Origin: Paramesorhizobium endophyticum
GTDB lineage: Bacteria; Pseudomonadota; Alphaproteobacteria; Rhizobiales; Rhizobiaceae
Assembly: GCF_014640615.1 (NCBI RefSeq)
Contig: NZ_BMHH01000002.1
Span: forward strand, 329,599-393,598
Direction of reading: 5' to 3'
DNA length: 64,000 bases
Positions 52,569 through 62,580 of this stretch are shown here, one piece after another. Below the pieces are notes generated by a model, which was not told where the DNA came from, did no database searches, and worked only from the letters and a program-made list of their open reading frames with translations. Both the position numbers and the translations under genes were made by a program. Numbering within the stretch: position 1 is the first letter of the stretch; the number at the start of each line of letters is the position of its first letter.

Positions 52569-54004
52569 TTGCGTTCTCCGATGTCCCAATAGAGACCGGC
52601 CATCAGTTCGATGGCGGAACGGCTGAGGGAGATGAGCATATGCTCGTTCGGCGCGTGCTCCTGCGAGTTGGGATCGGAATGGGGAATCCAGATGGCCGGT
52701 ATGCCGAGAACATTCGTGAAGACGGCGTTGCAGATCGAGCCACCCATTTGTGGGACGACAGCAGGACCGGCGCCGCAGGTCAGTTTGAGCGAGTCGATGA
52801 CGAACCTAACCCACGGGTTATCAGGGTCCGTTCTGGTCGCCTCGTCCGAGCCGGCGAATTGGGGCGGCGGCGTAACGACCTTCACGTCGGAAAGTCCCTT
52901 TCCGTCGAGATGCTCCTGCAGAGCTGGCATAATGTTGTCGAGGTTCGTTCCAGCGACGAAGCGCATCTGGCAATTGGCGACCGCTTTCGGCGGCACCACG
53001 ACCGCCGGATGCTCGGGCGTGCCGGCAAGCATGGCGAGGACCTGGAAGACGTTCGAGGCGTAAACGCGCTCGGTCGGGGTCATTCCTGGCTCTCCCCACC
53101 ATTTGTCGACCGCCGGATCACTGGGGCCGTCACCATTATGGTCGAGATCGTCGAGAGCCTTCTGCACGGAGGCAGGCATGGGCGGCGCCTTCAGGGAGGG
53201 TACGAGCAATTCGCCGGTCGGGCCGACGATGGCCGCAAGGGCGTTCGCAAGAATGAGAGCCGGATTGGCTATCAGGCCGCCCCATTGTCCGGCATGATAG
53301 GCCTTGTCGTGCAATTGGCAAACGAGATCGAACATCAACACCCCGCGGCAGCCCAGGATCAACGTCGGGCGGTCGGCATGCACACGGGGAGCATCGGAGC
53401 CGATCATCACGCCCGCAGCGAAATCGTCCTTGTGCGCTGCAATCAGTTGGGAGAGGCCCGGGGAGCCGACTTCCTCACCTGTCTCGACCATGAACTTTGC
53501 GTTGAAGCCGAGCCTGCCGCCACGTTCCGTATACACGGCGTCGAGTGCTGCCATGTTCAGCGTGTGCTGGCCCTTGTTGTCCGCGCTCCCCCGGCCATAA
53601 AGCTTGTCGCCATCGCGCGCGAGGACCCAGGGACCTTTGCCCTTGGTCCACAGATTGTCGAGCCCTGGCTGTACGTCACCATGGCCATAACCTAGCACCG
53701 TGGGCCGGTCCGAACCCTCCATGCGGGTGGCGAGCAGCACGGGCGGCTTGCCTTGGATAGGATTGTCGTAGATCCGAGTGGTGAATCCCATCCGCTCGAA
53801 AGGCGGCGCGATTTCGTCTTTGAGATAGCGATACATAAACGGCAGGCTGTCCGGGAGACTCTGGCTCACGGTTTTCAGCGCGACGCGGCGCGTGAGATCC
53901 GCCTGGAACGTGCCGCTATCAACGTAATCCGTGGCGCGATCGATAGCGCCCTGGCGTCCTCCAGGACTTGTCAGGGAGGTCTTTTCCATCGAGAGATGAT
54001 TCAT
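52565..54004 (-). CDS. M20 family metallopeptidase (dipeptidase)
   Basis: 479 residues. Zinc-site segments: GYGHGDVQPG, YGRGSADNKGQ, VETGEEVGSPG, GSDAPR and SQEHAPNEHM. The lid domain lies between about 210 and 370. Cytoplasmic; cleaves dipeptides or N-acyl amino acids. Its stop overlaps the start of the D-amino-acid dehydrogenase gene, which suggests joint release and oxidation of D-amino acids. Confidence 0.9.
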   Translation of the reverse strand: MNHLSMEKTSLTSPGGRQGAIDRATDYVDSGTFQADLTRRVALKTVSQSLPDSLPFMYRYLKDEIAPPFERMGFTTRIYDNPIQGKPPVLLATRMEGSDRPTVLGYGHGDVQPGLDNLWTKGKGPWVLARDGDKLYGRGSADNKGQHTLNMAALDAVYTERGGRLGFNAKFMVETGEEVGSPGLSQLIAAHKDDFAAGVMIGSDAPRVHADRPTLILGCRGVLMFDLVCQLHDKAYHAGQWGGLIANPALILANALAAIVGPTGELLVPSLKAPPMPASVQKALDDLDHNGDGPSDPAVDKWWGEPGMTPTERVYASNVFQVLAMLAGTPEHPAVVVPPKAVANCQMRFVAGTNLDNIMPALQEHLDGKGLSDVKVVTPPPQFAGSDEATRTDPDNPWVRFVIDSLKLTCGAGPAVVPQMGGSICNAVFTNVLGIPAIWIPHSDPNSQEHAPNEHMLISLSRSAIELMAGLYWDIGERK

Positions 54005-54559
54005 GGCAGGCTCCGCTTGGTTGAAGGGTGAATGGCTTCCGAGAGCTTGCGTATGGGATGGATTTTTCCGTCGGCACGCTTAGTCCAGTTGACTGGTTCC
54101 ATCCGGGCGCTCTCAAGAGCAATGCCGTCGCCAGGAATTCATGTGTGACCGAAACGAAGAATGGCAATGTATCGTAACGCACACGTGATGATAGAATCAT
54201 ATTACTTTTGATCGAGAGAATTTAGATAAATATCGACCGTCTTTTATTCGTCTGTTGGCTGACCGTTTTTCATGAGACTGCTGTTCAATAGGCTAACCGA
54301 TCTTCGGCTAAGACGCTTGTCCGTGCACCGCTGTCTGCAGCGGCATAACGCTTCGAAGCTGCCGTACGCCGAGAGCGAGCAACTCCGAAAGCTATCTCCC
54401 GGCGGCGAAAACTGACGGCAAGGCATGATTTAGAGAAGCCTCAGCGTGTTGAAGTGACTGGTAAGTGCGGCATGGCACCGCACTTTTAGCCTAGGAGGAA
54501 TGCTTGTCACCCCTAGTGGACGTCAAGGCAGGACGCGGCACCTCTTATGCAGGGAAGGG
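54005..54559. other. long intergenic region, no gene seen
   Basis: It holds the promoter region of the peptidase operon (AT-rich around 54180-54250). The open minus frame at 54244-54426 and the other short frames match nothing I know. No repeats or terminators stand out. Confidence 0.4.
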
Positions 54560-55402
54560 CTACTTCAGCCGCTTCAGCATTTCGGCAGCGACGGCGGGAG
54601 CCGATGCCGGGTTCTGGCCAGTGATAAGCTCGCGGTCGGTGACGACATGCGCCGCCCATGGGCTTTCATTGCCTGTGAAGCGTGCGCCGGCCGTTTCCAG
54701 CGCGGTTTGCGGATAGAATTTCATCGCGCCACCATTGAGCAGGCCCTTGGCGATTTCCTCTTCCTGATTGCTGATCACCGTCAGCTTGTAGCCCGCATAG
54801 ATCCAGTCCCTGCTTTTGGCAGAACCGCTGGTTTCAAGCTCGGTGGTAAAACCTTTTGCGTCGGGAAGCGTAGACAAGAGCGCGATAGGGCCATGGCACA
54901 CAAGCGCAGTGGTTTTGCCTTTTGCGTGGAAGGCAGCAAGAAGCTTGCCCAATTCTGGGCTTACCAGAAGATCCTGCATGGGCGCGTGGCCACCCGGAAC
55001 ATAGACCGCATCGAACTGGTCATAGCCAATCTCTTCGACTCGGGCGAGACTGATGACCGGAGAGGCACGGCTGGATGTCAGCCTAAGCTTGTCGAGGAGC
55101 GCAAGGCTTTCTTGCAACGCCGCCTCATCGCCACCGAAATACATCTTGTCCACCGACGATTTGTCGAGTGCCGGGGCAGTGCCCTTCGGGGTCGCGAAAA
55201 CGATCTCATGACCGGCCTCGGTCAATGCCTTGACCGGTTGCATCAGTTCATTGAGGTAGAAGCCGGTTGCGAAGGTCTTGCCACCCTTGAGATCGAGATG
55301 GGCGGAATCCGACAGGACGACCAGGACATTGGCAGCCTGCGCATCAAGGACGCCGGCTCCAAACACCGAAGCAAGAGCGAGAGTGCGAATAAGTCTCATC
55401 AT
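54560..55402 (-). CDS. DJ-1/PfpI family protein, exported
   Basis: 280 residues from the ATG at 55402 or the next codon (GGAGAAAT upstream). A signal peptide (IRTLALASVFGAGVLDAQA) is unusual for this mostly cytoplasmic family. The domain has NVLVVLSDSAHLDLKGGKTF, FYLNELMQPVKALTEAGHE, DAVYVPGGHAPMQDL and the nucleophile elbow ALVCHGPIALL, as in Hsp31-like glyoxalase III/chaperones. It diverges from a LysR gene. Confidence 0.85.
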   Translation of the reverse strand: MMRLIRTLALASVFGAGVLDAQAANVLVVLSDSAHLDLKGGKTFATGFYLNELMQPVKALTEAGHEIVFATPKGTAPALDKSSVDKMYFGGDEAALQESLALLDKLRLTSSRASPVISLARVEEIGYDQFDAVYVPGGHAPMQDLLVSPELGKLLAAFHAKGKTTALVCHGPIALLSTLPDAKGFTTELETSGSAKSRDWIYAGYKLTVISNQEEEIAKGLLNGGAMKFYPQTALETAGARFTGNESPWAAHVVTDRELITGQNPASAPAVAAEMLKRLK

Positions 55403-55520
55403 ATTTCTCCATTGGGAATTATTATGCCACAGACCTATTGCACGCACTTCTGGAGATAAATAATCAGAATGGGAATTCATTTGTTCGCCAAAGAGCAAAA
55501 AACTGTCCGCGGAGGTGACT

Positions 55521-56423
55521 ATGGGGCGCCGGTTCGACCATCTGGGCGATGTGGAGGCATTCGTGACGGTCGCCGACAAGGGCTCGATGACCGGAGGCGC
55601 GATTGCGCTTTCCACCACGCCTTCCGTCCTCAGCCGGGCGATTACCCGGCTGGAAAACCGGCTCGGGGTCCAGCTTCTGCGGCGGACGACCCGCCGCCTG
55701 AGCTTGACCGAGGTGGGGCGGGCCTATCTTGAACAGGCGCGCGCGGCGTTTTCGCTTCTCGATGATGCCGAACGGGGCATTCAGGACGCCCCGGGACGAA
55801 CACTCACGGGCGTCATCCGTCTCAGCGTACCGACGACCTACGGCCATTACCGCCTGCCTGCGTTACTGGACGGGTTCACCCACGCCTATCCCAAAGTTCG
55901 TATCGAGCTCAGCATTACCAACCGCAATGTCGATCTGGTGGCGGAGGGGTACGATCTGGCTATCCGGCTGGGTCCGTTGCCCGATAGCGGGCTCGTCGCC
56001 CGGAAGCTGGAAGATGCCTCGCTCTGTCTCGTAGCTGCGCCACGCTATCTCGCTCGGGCTGGCATTCCGCAGGGGGTCGAGGATCTGGCTGCCCATCGAT
56101 GCCTGCCCTTCGTCATGCCGAGCACAGGACGTTGCGCGCCATGGCTGTTCCGCGTTGATGGAAACGATGTGGAATGGACGCCGTCCGGCGACATCGAAAT
56201 TCTCGATGATGTGCTGGGCGTCGTTTCGCTGGCCGAAGGTGGCCTTGGCATCTGCCAGACTTATGATTTTGTCGCGCGCGATTCCATCCGACAGGGACGG
56301 CTGGTGGAGTTGCTCCCTCACGCGCGCGGACGTACCCGGTCCTTCTCGCTGCTCTTTGCCCCGCACAGGCGACTTTCCGCCGCCACGCGGGCGCTTATCG
56401 ATTTCATGGCGAAGGAAAGGTGA
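55521..56423 (+). CDS. LysR family transcriptional regulator
   Basis: 300 residues from the ATG at 55521 (CGGAGG upstream). HTH: DVEAFVTVADKGSMTGGAIA, TTPSVLSRAITRLENRLGVQ, LLRRTTRRLSLTEVGRAYL. Effector domain with VDLVAEGYDLAIRLGPLPDS. Divergent from the DJ-1 gene, its likely target. Confidence 0.92.
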   Translation: MGRRFDHLGDVEAFVTVADKGSMTGGAIALSTTPSVLSRAITRLENRLGVQLLRRTTRRLSLTEVGRAYLEQARAAFSLLDDAERGIQDAPGRTLTGVIRLSVPTTYGHYRLPALLDGFTHAYPKVRIELSITNRNVDLVAEGYDLAIRLGPLPDSGLVARKLEDASLCLVAAPRYLARAGIPQGVEDLAAHRCLPFVMPSTGRCAPWLFRVDGNDVEWTPSGDIEILDDVLGVVSLAEGGLGICQTYDFVARDSIRQGRLVELLPHARGRTRSFSLLFAPHRRLSAATRALIDFMAKER

Positions 56424-56972
56424 TCCGCAGCGCGGCTGGCAGACGGCCAGTATTTCGCGTGGCGATAAATTATCGCGCATTTGTTACGAAAAATAAGTTT
56501 GTGGCATTGGGCCCCGTTCTTTGTTCATGGGGCTCGAAGGTAGCGCTGCAACACCACGCCTTGCAGCAATGGTTACTGGACGCTTCCTGATATCGTCAGA
56601 GACCGGAACCGCCGAATTGCCGCCTGTGATGGCTGGCGTAGCGGACCGGTCAGTGGTTCCATCTTGGCAGTAACATATCCCGCTTTTTTGAGGACCTGTT
56701 GAAGGATGAGCATGTCGCATGGACGAGAATTGCTACGGTGCATGCGGGAAGACATATGGTCCTCCTTTATAGGGCTAGGGTTGGTGACCCGGCAATGTGC
56801 CTGGAAAGGGCCGCTGAACGATATTAGGTGTACGTCCCTACCTCAGCAATGCGATCATTGTGAGGCGTAATCTGAACGTGCATCGCATACAGAGGCAACC
56901 AGCCCAATCGCGCGGCCTTGAGTGGCATTCTCAGCGAAGCGGGAGTATTCTCTCCCAGCGAAGGGGATGCAG
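56424..56972. other. long intergenic region, no gene seen
   Basis: Short open frames on the minus strand (56484-56755) are not family-like. It contains the promoter of the MATE gene; no repeats were noticed. Confidence 0.4.
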
Positions 56973-58410
56973 ATGCCTCCAGCTGCGGCGAAGTTCGTCA
57001 CCGGCTCCATCATGCGCCATGTGATGGTAATGGCAGGCACGGGCGCCATTGGCCTTGTCGCCATCTTCATCATAGATGCGCTGAATCTTTTCTATATTTC
57101 CCTGCTCGGCCAGCAAGAGTTCGCCGCAGCTATCGGCTATGCCGGAACGCTGGTCTTCTTCACCACATCCGTCGCCATCGGTCTGACCATAGCCTCCTCC
57201 GCGGTGGTATCGCAGGCATTGGGACGGGGAAATCGCGACGAAGCGGCGGACATGGGAGGAGCGGCGATTATCATCGTTGTGGCATTGACCTTCGGGGCTC
57301 ACCGCTATCACCTGGCCTTTTCTGCGACAGCTTACCGAGATGCTCGGTGCAACCGGACAAACCCTAGACATCGCCACGTCGTTCTTGCAGATCGTCGTGC
57401 CCTCAACCCCTGTTTTGGCAGTCGGCATGTGTTTTTCGGGCATATTGCGGGGCGTCGGCGATGCACGGCGAGCCATGTATGTCACGCTTGCGGGCGGCCT
57501 CGTGACCGCCATTCTCGATCCGCTCCTGATTCTGGTGCTTCATCTGGAGGTTACCGGCGCGGCCATTTCCAATGTGGTGTCGCGCTTTGCCCTGCTGGCG
57601 GTCGGTTTTCACGGCTCGGTCATGATCCATCGGCTCGTCCGACTTCCCGATCGAAAGCGGTTTCTCACCGCTTTTCGCCCTTTTGCTGCGATCGGCCTGT
57701 CGGCGGTTATGACGCAGCTCGCCACGCCTATTGGAAATGCCTTCGTCACCGCCGGAATCGCGCATTTCGGCGACGAAGCGGTCGCGGGATGGGCCATTGT
57801 CGGTCGGATGATCCCTGTCGCGTTCGGCTTGCTTTTCGCGCTCTCCGGTGCCGTCGGCCCAATCGTGGGCCAGAATTTTGGCGCAGGCCGTCTCGACCGT
57901 GTCCGCCTGGCCATGCGAGACAGCCTTGTGGTCTCGACTATTTATGTGGGGACGGCCTGGCTGTTGCTCGCCCTCTTTCGGAACCAGATTTCGGATATTT
58001 TCCACGCGACGGGCGAGGCCCGTCACTTCGTCATCTTCTTCTGTCTAGTCGCTGCGGGCGGCTTTCTGTTCAACGGCCCGCTTTACGTCGCCAACACGGC
58101 CTTCAACAATTTGGGGTTCCCGGTTCTTTCCACGATCTTCAACTGGGGCCGTGCGACCATCGGCACACTGCCCTTCATCTGGTACGGTGCCCAATGGTAT
58201 GGTGCCGAGGGGGTGGTGGCAGGTTGGTCGGCAGGCGGTATCTTCTTTGGCATTGTTGCTGTCATCGCCTGTTTCCGCGTCATCCGGCATCTTTCGAAGA
58301 ATCCCGTCCGACCTCCCCGTGCCCCCTCAAGCAATACCGCCTTCATCCAATTCCCCTTTCAGCAGCGCCAAGGCCGCGACGACTGGTTAGCTACGAGATT
58401 GGAGGCGTAA
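56973..58410 (+). pseudogene. MATE efflux transporter, frameshifted
   Basis: From the ATG at 56973 (AAGGGG upstream) the first about 110 residues (GSIMRHVMVMAGTGAIGLVA, LNLFYISLLGQQEFAAAIGY) are a normal MATE N-terminus. In the GGGG at 57294-57297 the frame shifts; the protein continues in another frame (LTAITWPFLRQLTEMLGATG, GILRGVGDARRAMYV, NFGAGRLDRVRLAMRDSLVV) to 58410. Removing one G restores FGLTAITW and a transporter of about 478 residues. Pseudogene or sequence error. Confidence 0.8.
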
Positions 58411-58699
58411 AGACTCCCGCATTGATTTGAATCAAAAGCAAGCGTCGGTACGGTGAGCCATGGCAGGCGGGATGGTGCGCGTAGTTTTAACGGGCGAAAT
58501 TTCTTATTTTCGGCCAGAATTAAAAGCGGTATATTACGGAATGGATGCAAAGTGCGCTTCAATTGATGAGTTAGATTACGTCCGAACAGGCTGCTGAAAT
58601 TCGCGCTGCGTTACCGCAAGGGATCGTGCTGGGGGCGAATTTTGGGCGGATTTCGGTATGATTTGGCCTGATGGCCGAGGTTTTGCCGGTCATCTGGGT
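58411..58699. other. intergenic, no gene seen
   Basis: AT-rich patches and no coding signal on either strand. An outer end of the transposase-bearing element may lie here, but I could not identify terminal inverted repeats. Confidence 0.35.
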
Positions 58700-58838
58700 T
58701 TATTTTCCTCCCTCAAGACACTTTTCTCCCGTCGATCCGAGCAACTTGGGAAGACGGATGATGTTGTAGGCGGCAAGGGCGAAGGTAAAGGCCGCCTTCA
58801 CCTTGTCCAATCCGCGGACCTTGAGCTGCGTGAACCCG
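58700..58838 (-). mobile_element. IS5/IS1182-type transposase, C-terminal remnant
   Basis: About 46 residues on the minus strand: FTQLKVRGLDKVKAAFTFAL, AAYNIIRLPKLL, then CLEGGK and a stop at 58700. This is the usual end of DDE transposases of the IS5/IS1182 kind. The 5' side is joined to the ABC fragment and the catalytic part is missing. Confidence 0.65.
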
Positions 58839-59033
58839 GATAGTCCCCGCAAAAAGTTCCGCCTCCTGTGGCAGATAGGCTATCGTCTGCCTAACGCTGC
58901 GGGGGTCATGCTCCGCCATGTCATTTCCGTTGGCGAATATATGGCCACTGTCGGGTGCGTAAAGCCCACTTGCCAGCTTAGCCAGCGTCGATTTTCCGCA
59001 GCCGGACTGTCCTATGATGAGTGCCGGACGCCC
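58836..59033 (-). pseudogene. ABC ATPase fragment (type I exporter style)
   Basis: About 66 codons on the minus strand: LIIGQSGCGKSTLAKLASGL (Walker A), YAPDSGHIFANG, TIAYLPQEAELFAGTIR (Q-loop). It matches the start of the nucleotide-binding domain of PrtD/HlyB-like exporters. Cut on both sides; in frame with the reverse-transcriptase fragment upstream. Confidence 0.7.
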
Positions 59034-59537
59034 CGCTTTGAGCATTCGGCTGATGAGGGCGATGAACCGTTCATCATCGATGCGCTTGCGCAGCAAGTTG
59101 ACGAAGATGTCGTGATCGACATTGTCGAAGAAGCCCGACACGTCGACCTCGACAAGCCATTTGACACCCGACCAGCCGTATTTGATCTGTTCAAGAGCCG
59201 AATGGCAGGAATGCCCCTTGCGAAACCCCTGTGAGCGATCCGAGAAGATCGGCTCATATACATATTCGAGCATTATCTTCGCTGCCGCCTGCACGAGCTT
59301 GTCGTCCGTCGTGGGAATGCCCAGTGGCCGTTTCCGGCCATCGGGCTTGGGGATATAATGCCTGTGTACAGGAACGAAGCGGTATGAACCGTCCATCACG
59401 CTGGCGACGATCCTCTCCATCCTCGCCAGGGAGAAGCTGTCGAGGGTGTTGTCGGGTTCGACGCCGGGCGTCAGCGCGCCATGGTTGGTGGCAATGTCCT
59501 CGTAGGCCTGCTCCCAGAGTTTCGGGCAAGCGCGGCG
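59034..59537 (-). mobile_element. group II intron reverse transcriptase/maturase, N-terminal fragment
   Basis: About 168 codons on the minus strand: GALTPGVEPDNTLDSFSLAR, YIPKPDGRKRPLGIPTTDDK, YEPIFSDRSQGFRKGHSCHS, KWLVEVDVSGFFDNVDHDIF. These are RT blocks 0-3 of LtrA-like proteins. The YADD active-site block and the maturase domain are absent, replaced in frame by an ABC ATPase fragment. The first 13 bases upstream of the match change frame. Inactive. Confidence 0.82.
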
Positions 59538-59691
59538 TCGTTCATTCCGTGATCATGCTGCCGGACAACGCGCCCGAGGCATGGAGTGACCACGAACGCT
59601 TTGGAACGATGTCGAAGCCTTCGAGGTGCGAAAGGATGCGCAGCTTGCTCGCGAGGTAGAATGTGCCCTGCCGCGCGAGATGACGCAGGCT

Positions 59692-59828
59692 CATCCTGCA
59701 GGCAGGATCCGTCATTCCGGCGGCGCTGATCACCGGCATCCGCTCGGACCTGCCGGGCCATACACCGCTCAAGTGACTGAGAACGTCTACGACAGCCCTA
59801 CAGGTAGCCTGCTTCTGATCCCTCAGGG
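59692..59828 (+). pseudogene. TrbI/VirB10 fragment (conjugation remnant)
   Basis: The plus strand reads LQAGSVIPAALITGIRSDLP in one frame, then after a small indel at about 59762 TAQVTENVYDSPTGSLLLIP, then QG, in another. This is the conserved C-terminal core of VirB10/TrbI, the type IV secretion channel protein spanning both membranes. Only about 45 residues remain. Evidence that a conjugative element once lay here. Confidence 0.7.
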
Positions 59829-59834
59829 TATGCA

Positions 59835-60803
59835 TCACGCAATCAGCTGATTGCTCCTCGCCCACCGCGTGATTGCATCTTGGGGCGTAGGCGCGCGTCC
59901 GAAGAAGTGCTCTTGCTTCGAGATGTTCGAGACATAGGCGCCTGTCTTGAAGAACAGGAACATCTGGATCATGTCGTAGCCGAGCTCGGAAAACAGCTTC
60001 ACCGGACGTGCGAGCAAGCGGAAAACGAGCCAGGGCACGGTCCGCACCTTGAGACGCCTCTTCGTAATTCCGGAAATGAGATCGGCGATCTCTTGCTGGC
60101 TTTTTGGCCCTTCGCGCCAGCCGACATCGATCGTTTGATTGTCGATCTCACTGCCCGGGAACGTCGCAGCCTTTGCAAGATACGAGGCCAGATCATCTGT
60201 CAAAACGTAGGACCATTTCGTGGTCTTATCGCCGAGGGCCAGGAACCGGCCAGCTTTCACGCCCTTCACTATGAAGTCCGCGCTCTGATCGAGAAACGTG
60301 GGCGCGCGGACAAAGATATATGGCACGCCGGACTTCTTGATCAGATCCTCAGCCACCTTCTTGGCGTGGAAATGCGGGACTGCTGACGCAGCCTCGCAGC
60401 TGACGATGCTGAGGAAGACAAATCTGCCGACATTGGCTTCTGCTGCCGCTTCGGCGAGGTTCTTGTTGCCCTGAAAGTCCGTGTTGATGCTTCCCTTCAT
60501 ATAGCCGTTCGCCGAACTGACGACGACGTCCACGCCCTGCAGGGCGCGATCTAGTGAAGCCGGGTCCATCATGTCGCCGCGCACCCATTTGACGCCGGTG
60601 TTGTCATTCCGGGGGGCGCCCTTACGCGACATCGCCACGACGTCTGCGTTCACATCCTGCGCCAAATTGCGGAGAATCTTGGCCCCGAGGAATCCTGTGG
60701 CGCCGACGACCAGAACCTTCTTTCTGGTCGGCGCGCTTGAATTGGTGGCGTCGGCGAGCGCTTTCTTATCTGGAGCCGTCGAAGGATGTAGTGATTGGGT
60801 CAA
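59835..60803 (-). CDS. NAD(P)-binding NmrA/SDR-a family protein
   Basis: 322 residues. The Rossmann motif VLVVGATGFLGAKILRNLAQ is at about 30-49, followed by VKWVRGDMMDPASLDRALQG, FVFLSIVSCEAA and KKVAEDLIKKSGVPYIFVRA. An atypical short-chain reductase of the NmrA/NAD-binding_10 kind. The C-terminal 60 residues are hydrophobic and may touch the membrane. Its substrate is unknown. Same strand as, and 13 bases from, the Old Yellow Enzyme gene, so probably one operon. Confidence 0.82.
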   Translation of the reverse strand: MTQSLHPSTAPDKKALADATNSSAPTRKKVLVVGATGFLGAKILRNLAQDVNADVVAMSRKGAPRNDNTGVKWVRGDMMDPASLDRALQGVDVVVSSANGYMKGSINTDFQGNKNLAEAAAEANVGRFVFLSIVSCEAASAVPHFHAKKVAEDLIKKSGVPYIFVRAPTFLDQSADFIVKGVKAGRFLALGDKTTKWSYVLTDDLASYLAKAATFPGSEIDNQTIDVGWREGPKSQQEIADLISGITKRRLKVRTVPWLVFRLLARPVKLFSELGYDMIQMFLFFKTGAYVSNISKQEHFFGRAPTPQDAITRWARSNQLIA

Positions 60804-60816
60804 TTGAATTCTCCCG

Positions 60817-61896
60817 TCATGAACTGGTATTGAGTCGAGCGCTCAGGACGGGGTAGTCGATGTAACCCTCTGTCCCGCCGCCATAATAGGTCTTGGGGTC
60901 GGCTTCGTTCATTGCGGCATTCGCCTTCAACCGCTCGGCAAAGTCGGGATTGGCCAGGACCAACTGACCATAGGCTTCAAGATCGGCCAGACCTAAAGTC
61001 ACATCGGCGCCGATCAGGTCGCGCGGACGACCCGGCCGGTTGACGATCAAAGATTGGCGCCAGAGCTTGCGGATATCGGCGAGAAGCGGCTCGTTGCCCA
61101 AGTGTATGGTGTGCAGATAGGCGAGCTCGAGCTTGTCGAGTTCGGCGACGAGATGGCGGTAGAGATCCGATCCTTCGGCGCCTTCGTCGATCCCCCATAT
61201 CGTCGTGCCCGGTGACAGCCGGATCGCTGTGCGGTCCGCGCCGATCTCCTCTGCAATCGCTGAAGCCACTTCGATGGCGAAGCGGGCGCGGTTCTCGATG
61301 GAGCCACCATATTCGTCCGTGCGCGAGTTGGCGCTTGGCGCAAAGAACTGCTGAACGAGGTATGCGTTCGCGCCGTGGATCTCGATACCGTCAGCGCCCG
61401 CCTCTATCGCCGAGCGCGCTGCATGGCGGAAATCGGAGACGGTTTGGCGGACCTCATCGGTCGTCAGCGCGCGCGGCGTAGGAATGTCCTGCATTCCGGT
61501 GGCCGTGAAGATGCCTGTTGCCGGCGCGATCGCTGACGGCGCGACGCCCTGGCGGTGATGCGGCGTGTTATCGGGGTGCGACATCCGCCCAACATGCATG
61601 AGCTGGATGAAGATGCGGCCGCCTTCGCCGTGTACTGCTGACGTGATCTTTCGCCAGCCGGCGACGTGGGAGGGTGTGTAGATACCCGGGGTGGCAAGGT
61701 AGCCCTGCCCGTCATCCGAGGGCTGTGTGCGCTCGGTGACGATCAGGCCGACGCCGGCGCGTTGGGCATAACATTCTGCGGCCCGGTCGCCCGGCGTGCC
61801 GTCGAAGGCGGCGCGGCTGCGGGTCATGGGCGCCATGACCAGCCGATTGTGAAGTGTGTACCGGCCAAGCTGGACCGGTGTGAATAGTGTATTCAT
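60817..61896 (-). CDS. Old Yellow Enzyme family ene-reductase
   Basis: 359 residues from the ATG at 61896 (GGAGAACATG upstream). An FMN barrel with LFTPVQLGRYTLHNRLVMAP, QLMHVGRMSH, the substrate His/Asn pair in GIEIHGANAYLVQQFF, NSRTDEYGGSIENRARF and YYGGGTEGYIDYP. Reduces activated C=C bonds with NAD(P)H (NemA/OYE class); often handles nitro compounds or alkenals. Transcribed before the NmrA-like gene. Confidence 0.92.
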   Translation of the reverse strand: MNTLFTPVQLGRYTLHNRLVMAPMTRSRAAFDGTPGDRAAECYAQRAGVGLIVTERTQPSDDGQGYLATPGIYTPSHVAGWRKITSAVHGEGGRIFIQLMHVGRMSHPDNTPHHRQGVAPSAIAPATGIFTATGMQDIPTPRALTTDEVRQTVSDFRHAARSAIEAGADGIEIHGANAYLVQQFFAPSANSRTDEYGGSIENRARFAIEVASAIAEEIGADRTAIRLSPGTTIWGIDEGAEGSDLYRHLVAELDKLELAYLHTIHLGNEPLLADIRKLWRQSLIVNRPGRPRDLIGADVTLGLADLEAYGQLVLANPDFAERLKANAAMNEADPKTYYGGGTEGYIDYPVLSARLNTSS

Positions 61897-62107
61897 CATG
61901 TTCTCCATTTAGAGCCCTTATGCACTATTCCAGCAACGGTATAAATCTTATCGATCTGGAAACAGTATTCCATATATGGCGCAATCTAGGCTTCTAATGA
62001 CGATAGTGCGGCCTCGTGGGGCTAGAACATCGCCCCAGGCAGAGGCGGGGTTTTGGTCAGGGTTAGGCTTCCGTCTGTCCGCGAATTGTCAGCGGAAGGC
62101 TGAGCGA

Positions 62108-62266
62108 TCAGGATGAGACAGCTGCTCCACACAGGATCGGCACGATCTCACCGAGCCCGGGCGGGCCCGGTACAGCCTCGGAGGCCGTCTTATTCTGCCT
62201 CACCACCCCATCTTGATGGTCGATTAGGACAAGGATCGATTGGTCGGGCTTGATTTCTAAACTCAC
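62108..62266 (-). pseudogene. isochorismatase-like hydrolase, N-terminal fragment
   Basis: GTG at 62266 after a strong AGGAGG. The first residues IKPDQSILVLIDHQDGVVRQ are the start of an isochorismatase/YcaC hydrolase with its catalytic Asp in LIDHQ. Likeness ends after about 30 residues; an unrelated tail stops at 62108. Only the promoter-proximal piece survives. Confidence 0.6.
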
Positions 62267-62580
62267 GATTTGCCTCCTGATCGTTGTTGACACGATCAAC
62301 CGGCCAGAAGCTCTCATCACCTTGTGAATGGTCAGCTCCATGCTGGCCACTTCGAACAGGTACAGCCGTCCTCTACGCGCGCCAGCCGACAAGAGTGGGC
62401 TTGTCGACTAAGTGCTTTTCAGTCGGCATAAGCCGCCAGCTAGTTGGCGGCGCACGCGCGCCGTGACCCGATCAGGGATCAGGCACTGCAGTCGCCCATC
62501 GTTCGCGCATATTTACCACCGCCCATGCTTGGGATAAATTCGACGGAATTGATTTCAAAATTCCATCTGTGGAGCAATGC
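62267..62580. other. intergenic, no intact gene
   Basis: It holds the divergent promoters of the isochorismatase fragment and the LysR gene. No repeat or terminator is obvious. Confidence 0.35.

Noticed and set aside
56484..56755. Minus-strand frames between lysR and the MATE gene as a regulator
   Set aside because: No HTH or other motif, and no ribosome site; treated as intergenic.
58713..59420. The mosaic ORF as a genuine novel three-domain protein
   Set aside because: Each part is truncated inside its own conserved domain (no YADD, no Walker B), and the last part is out of frame with its family.
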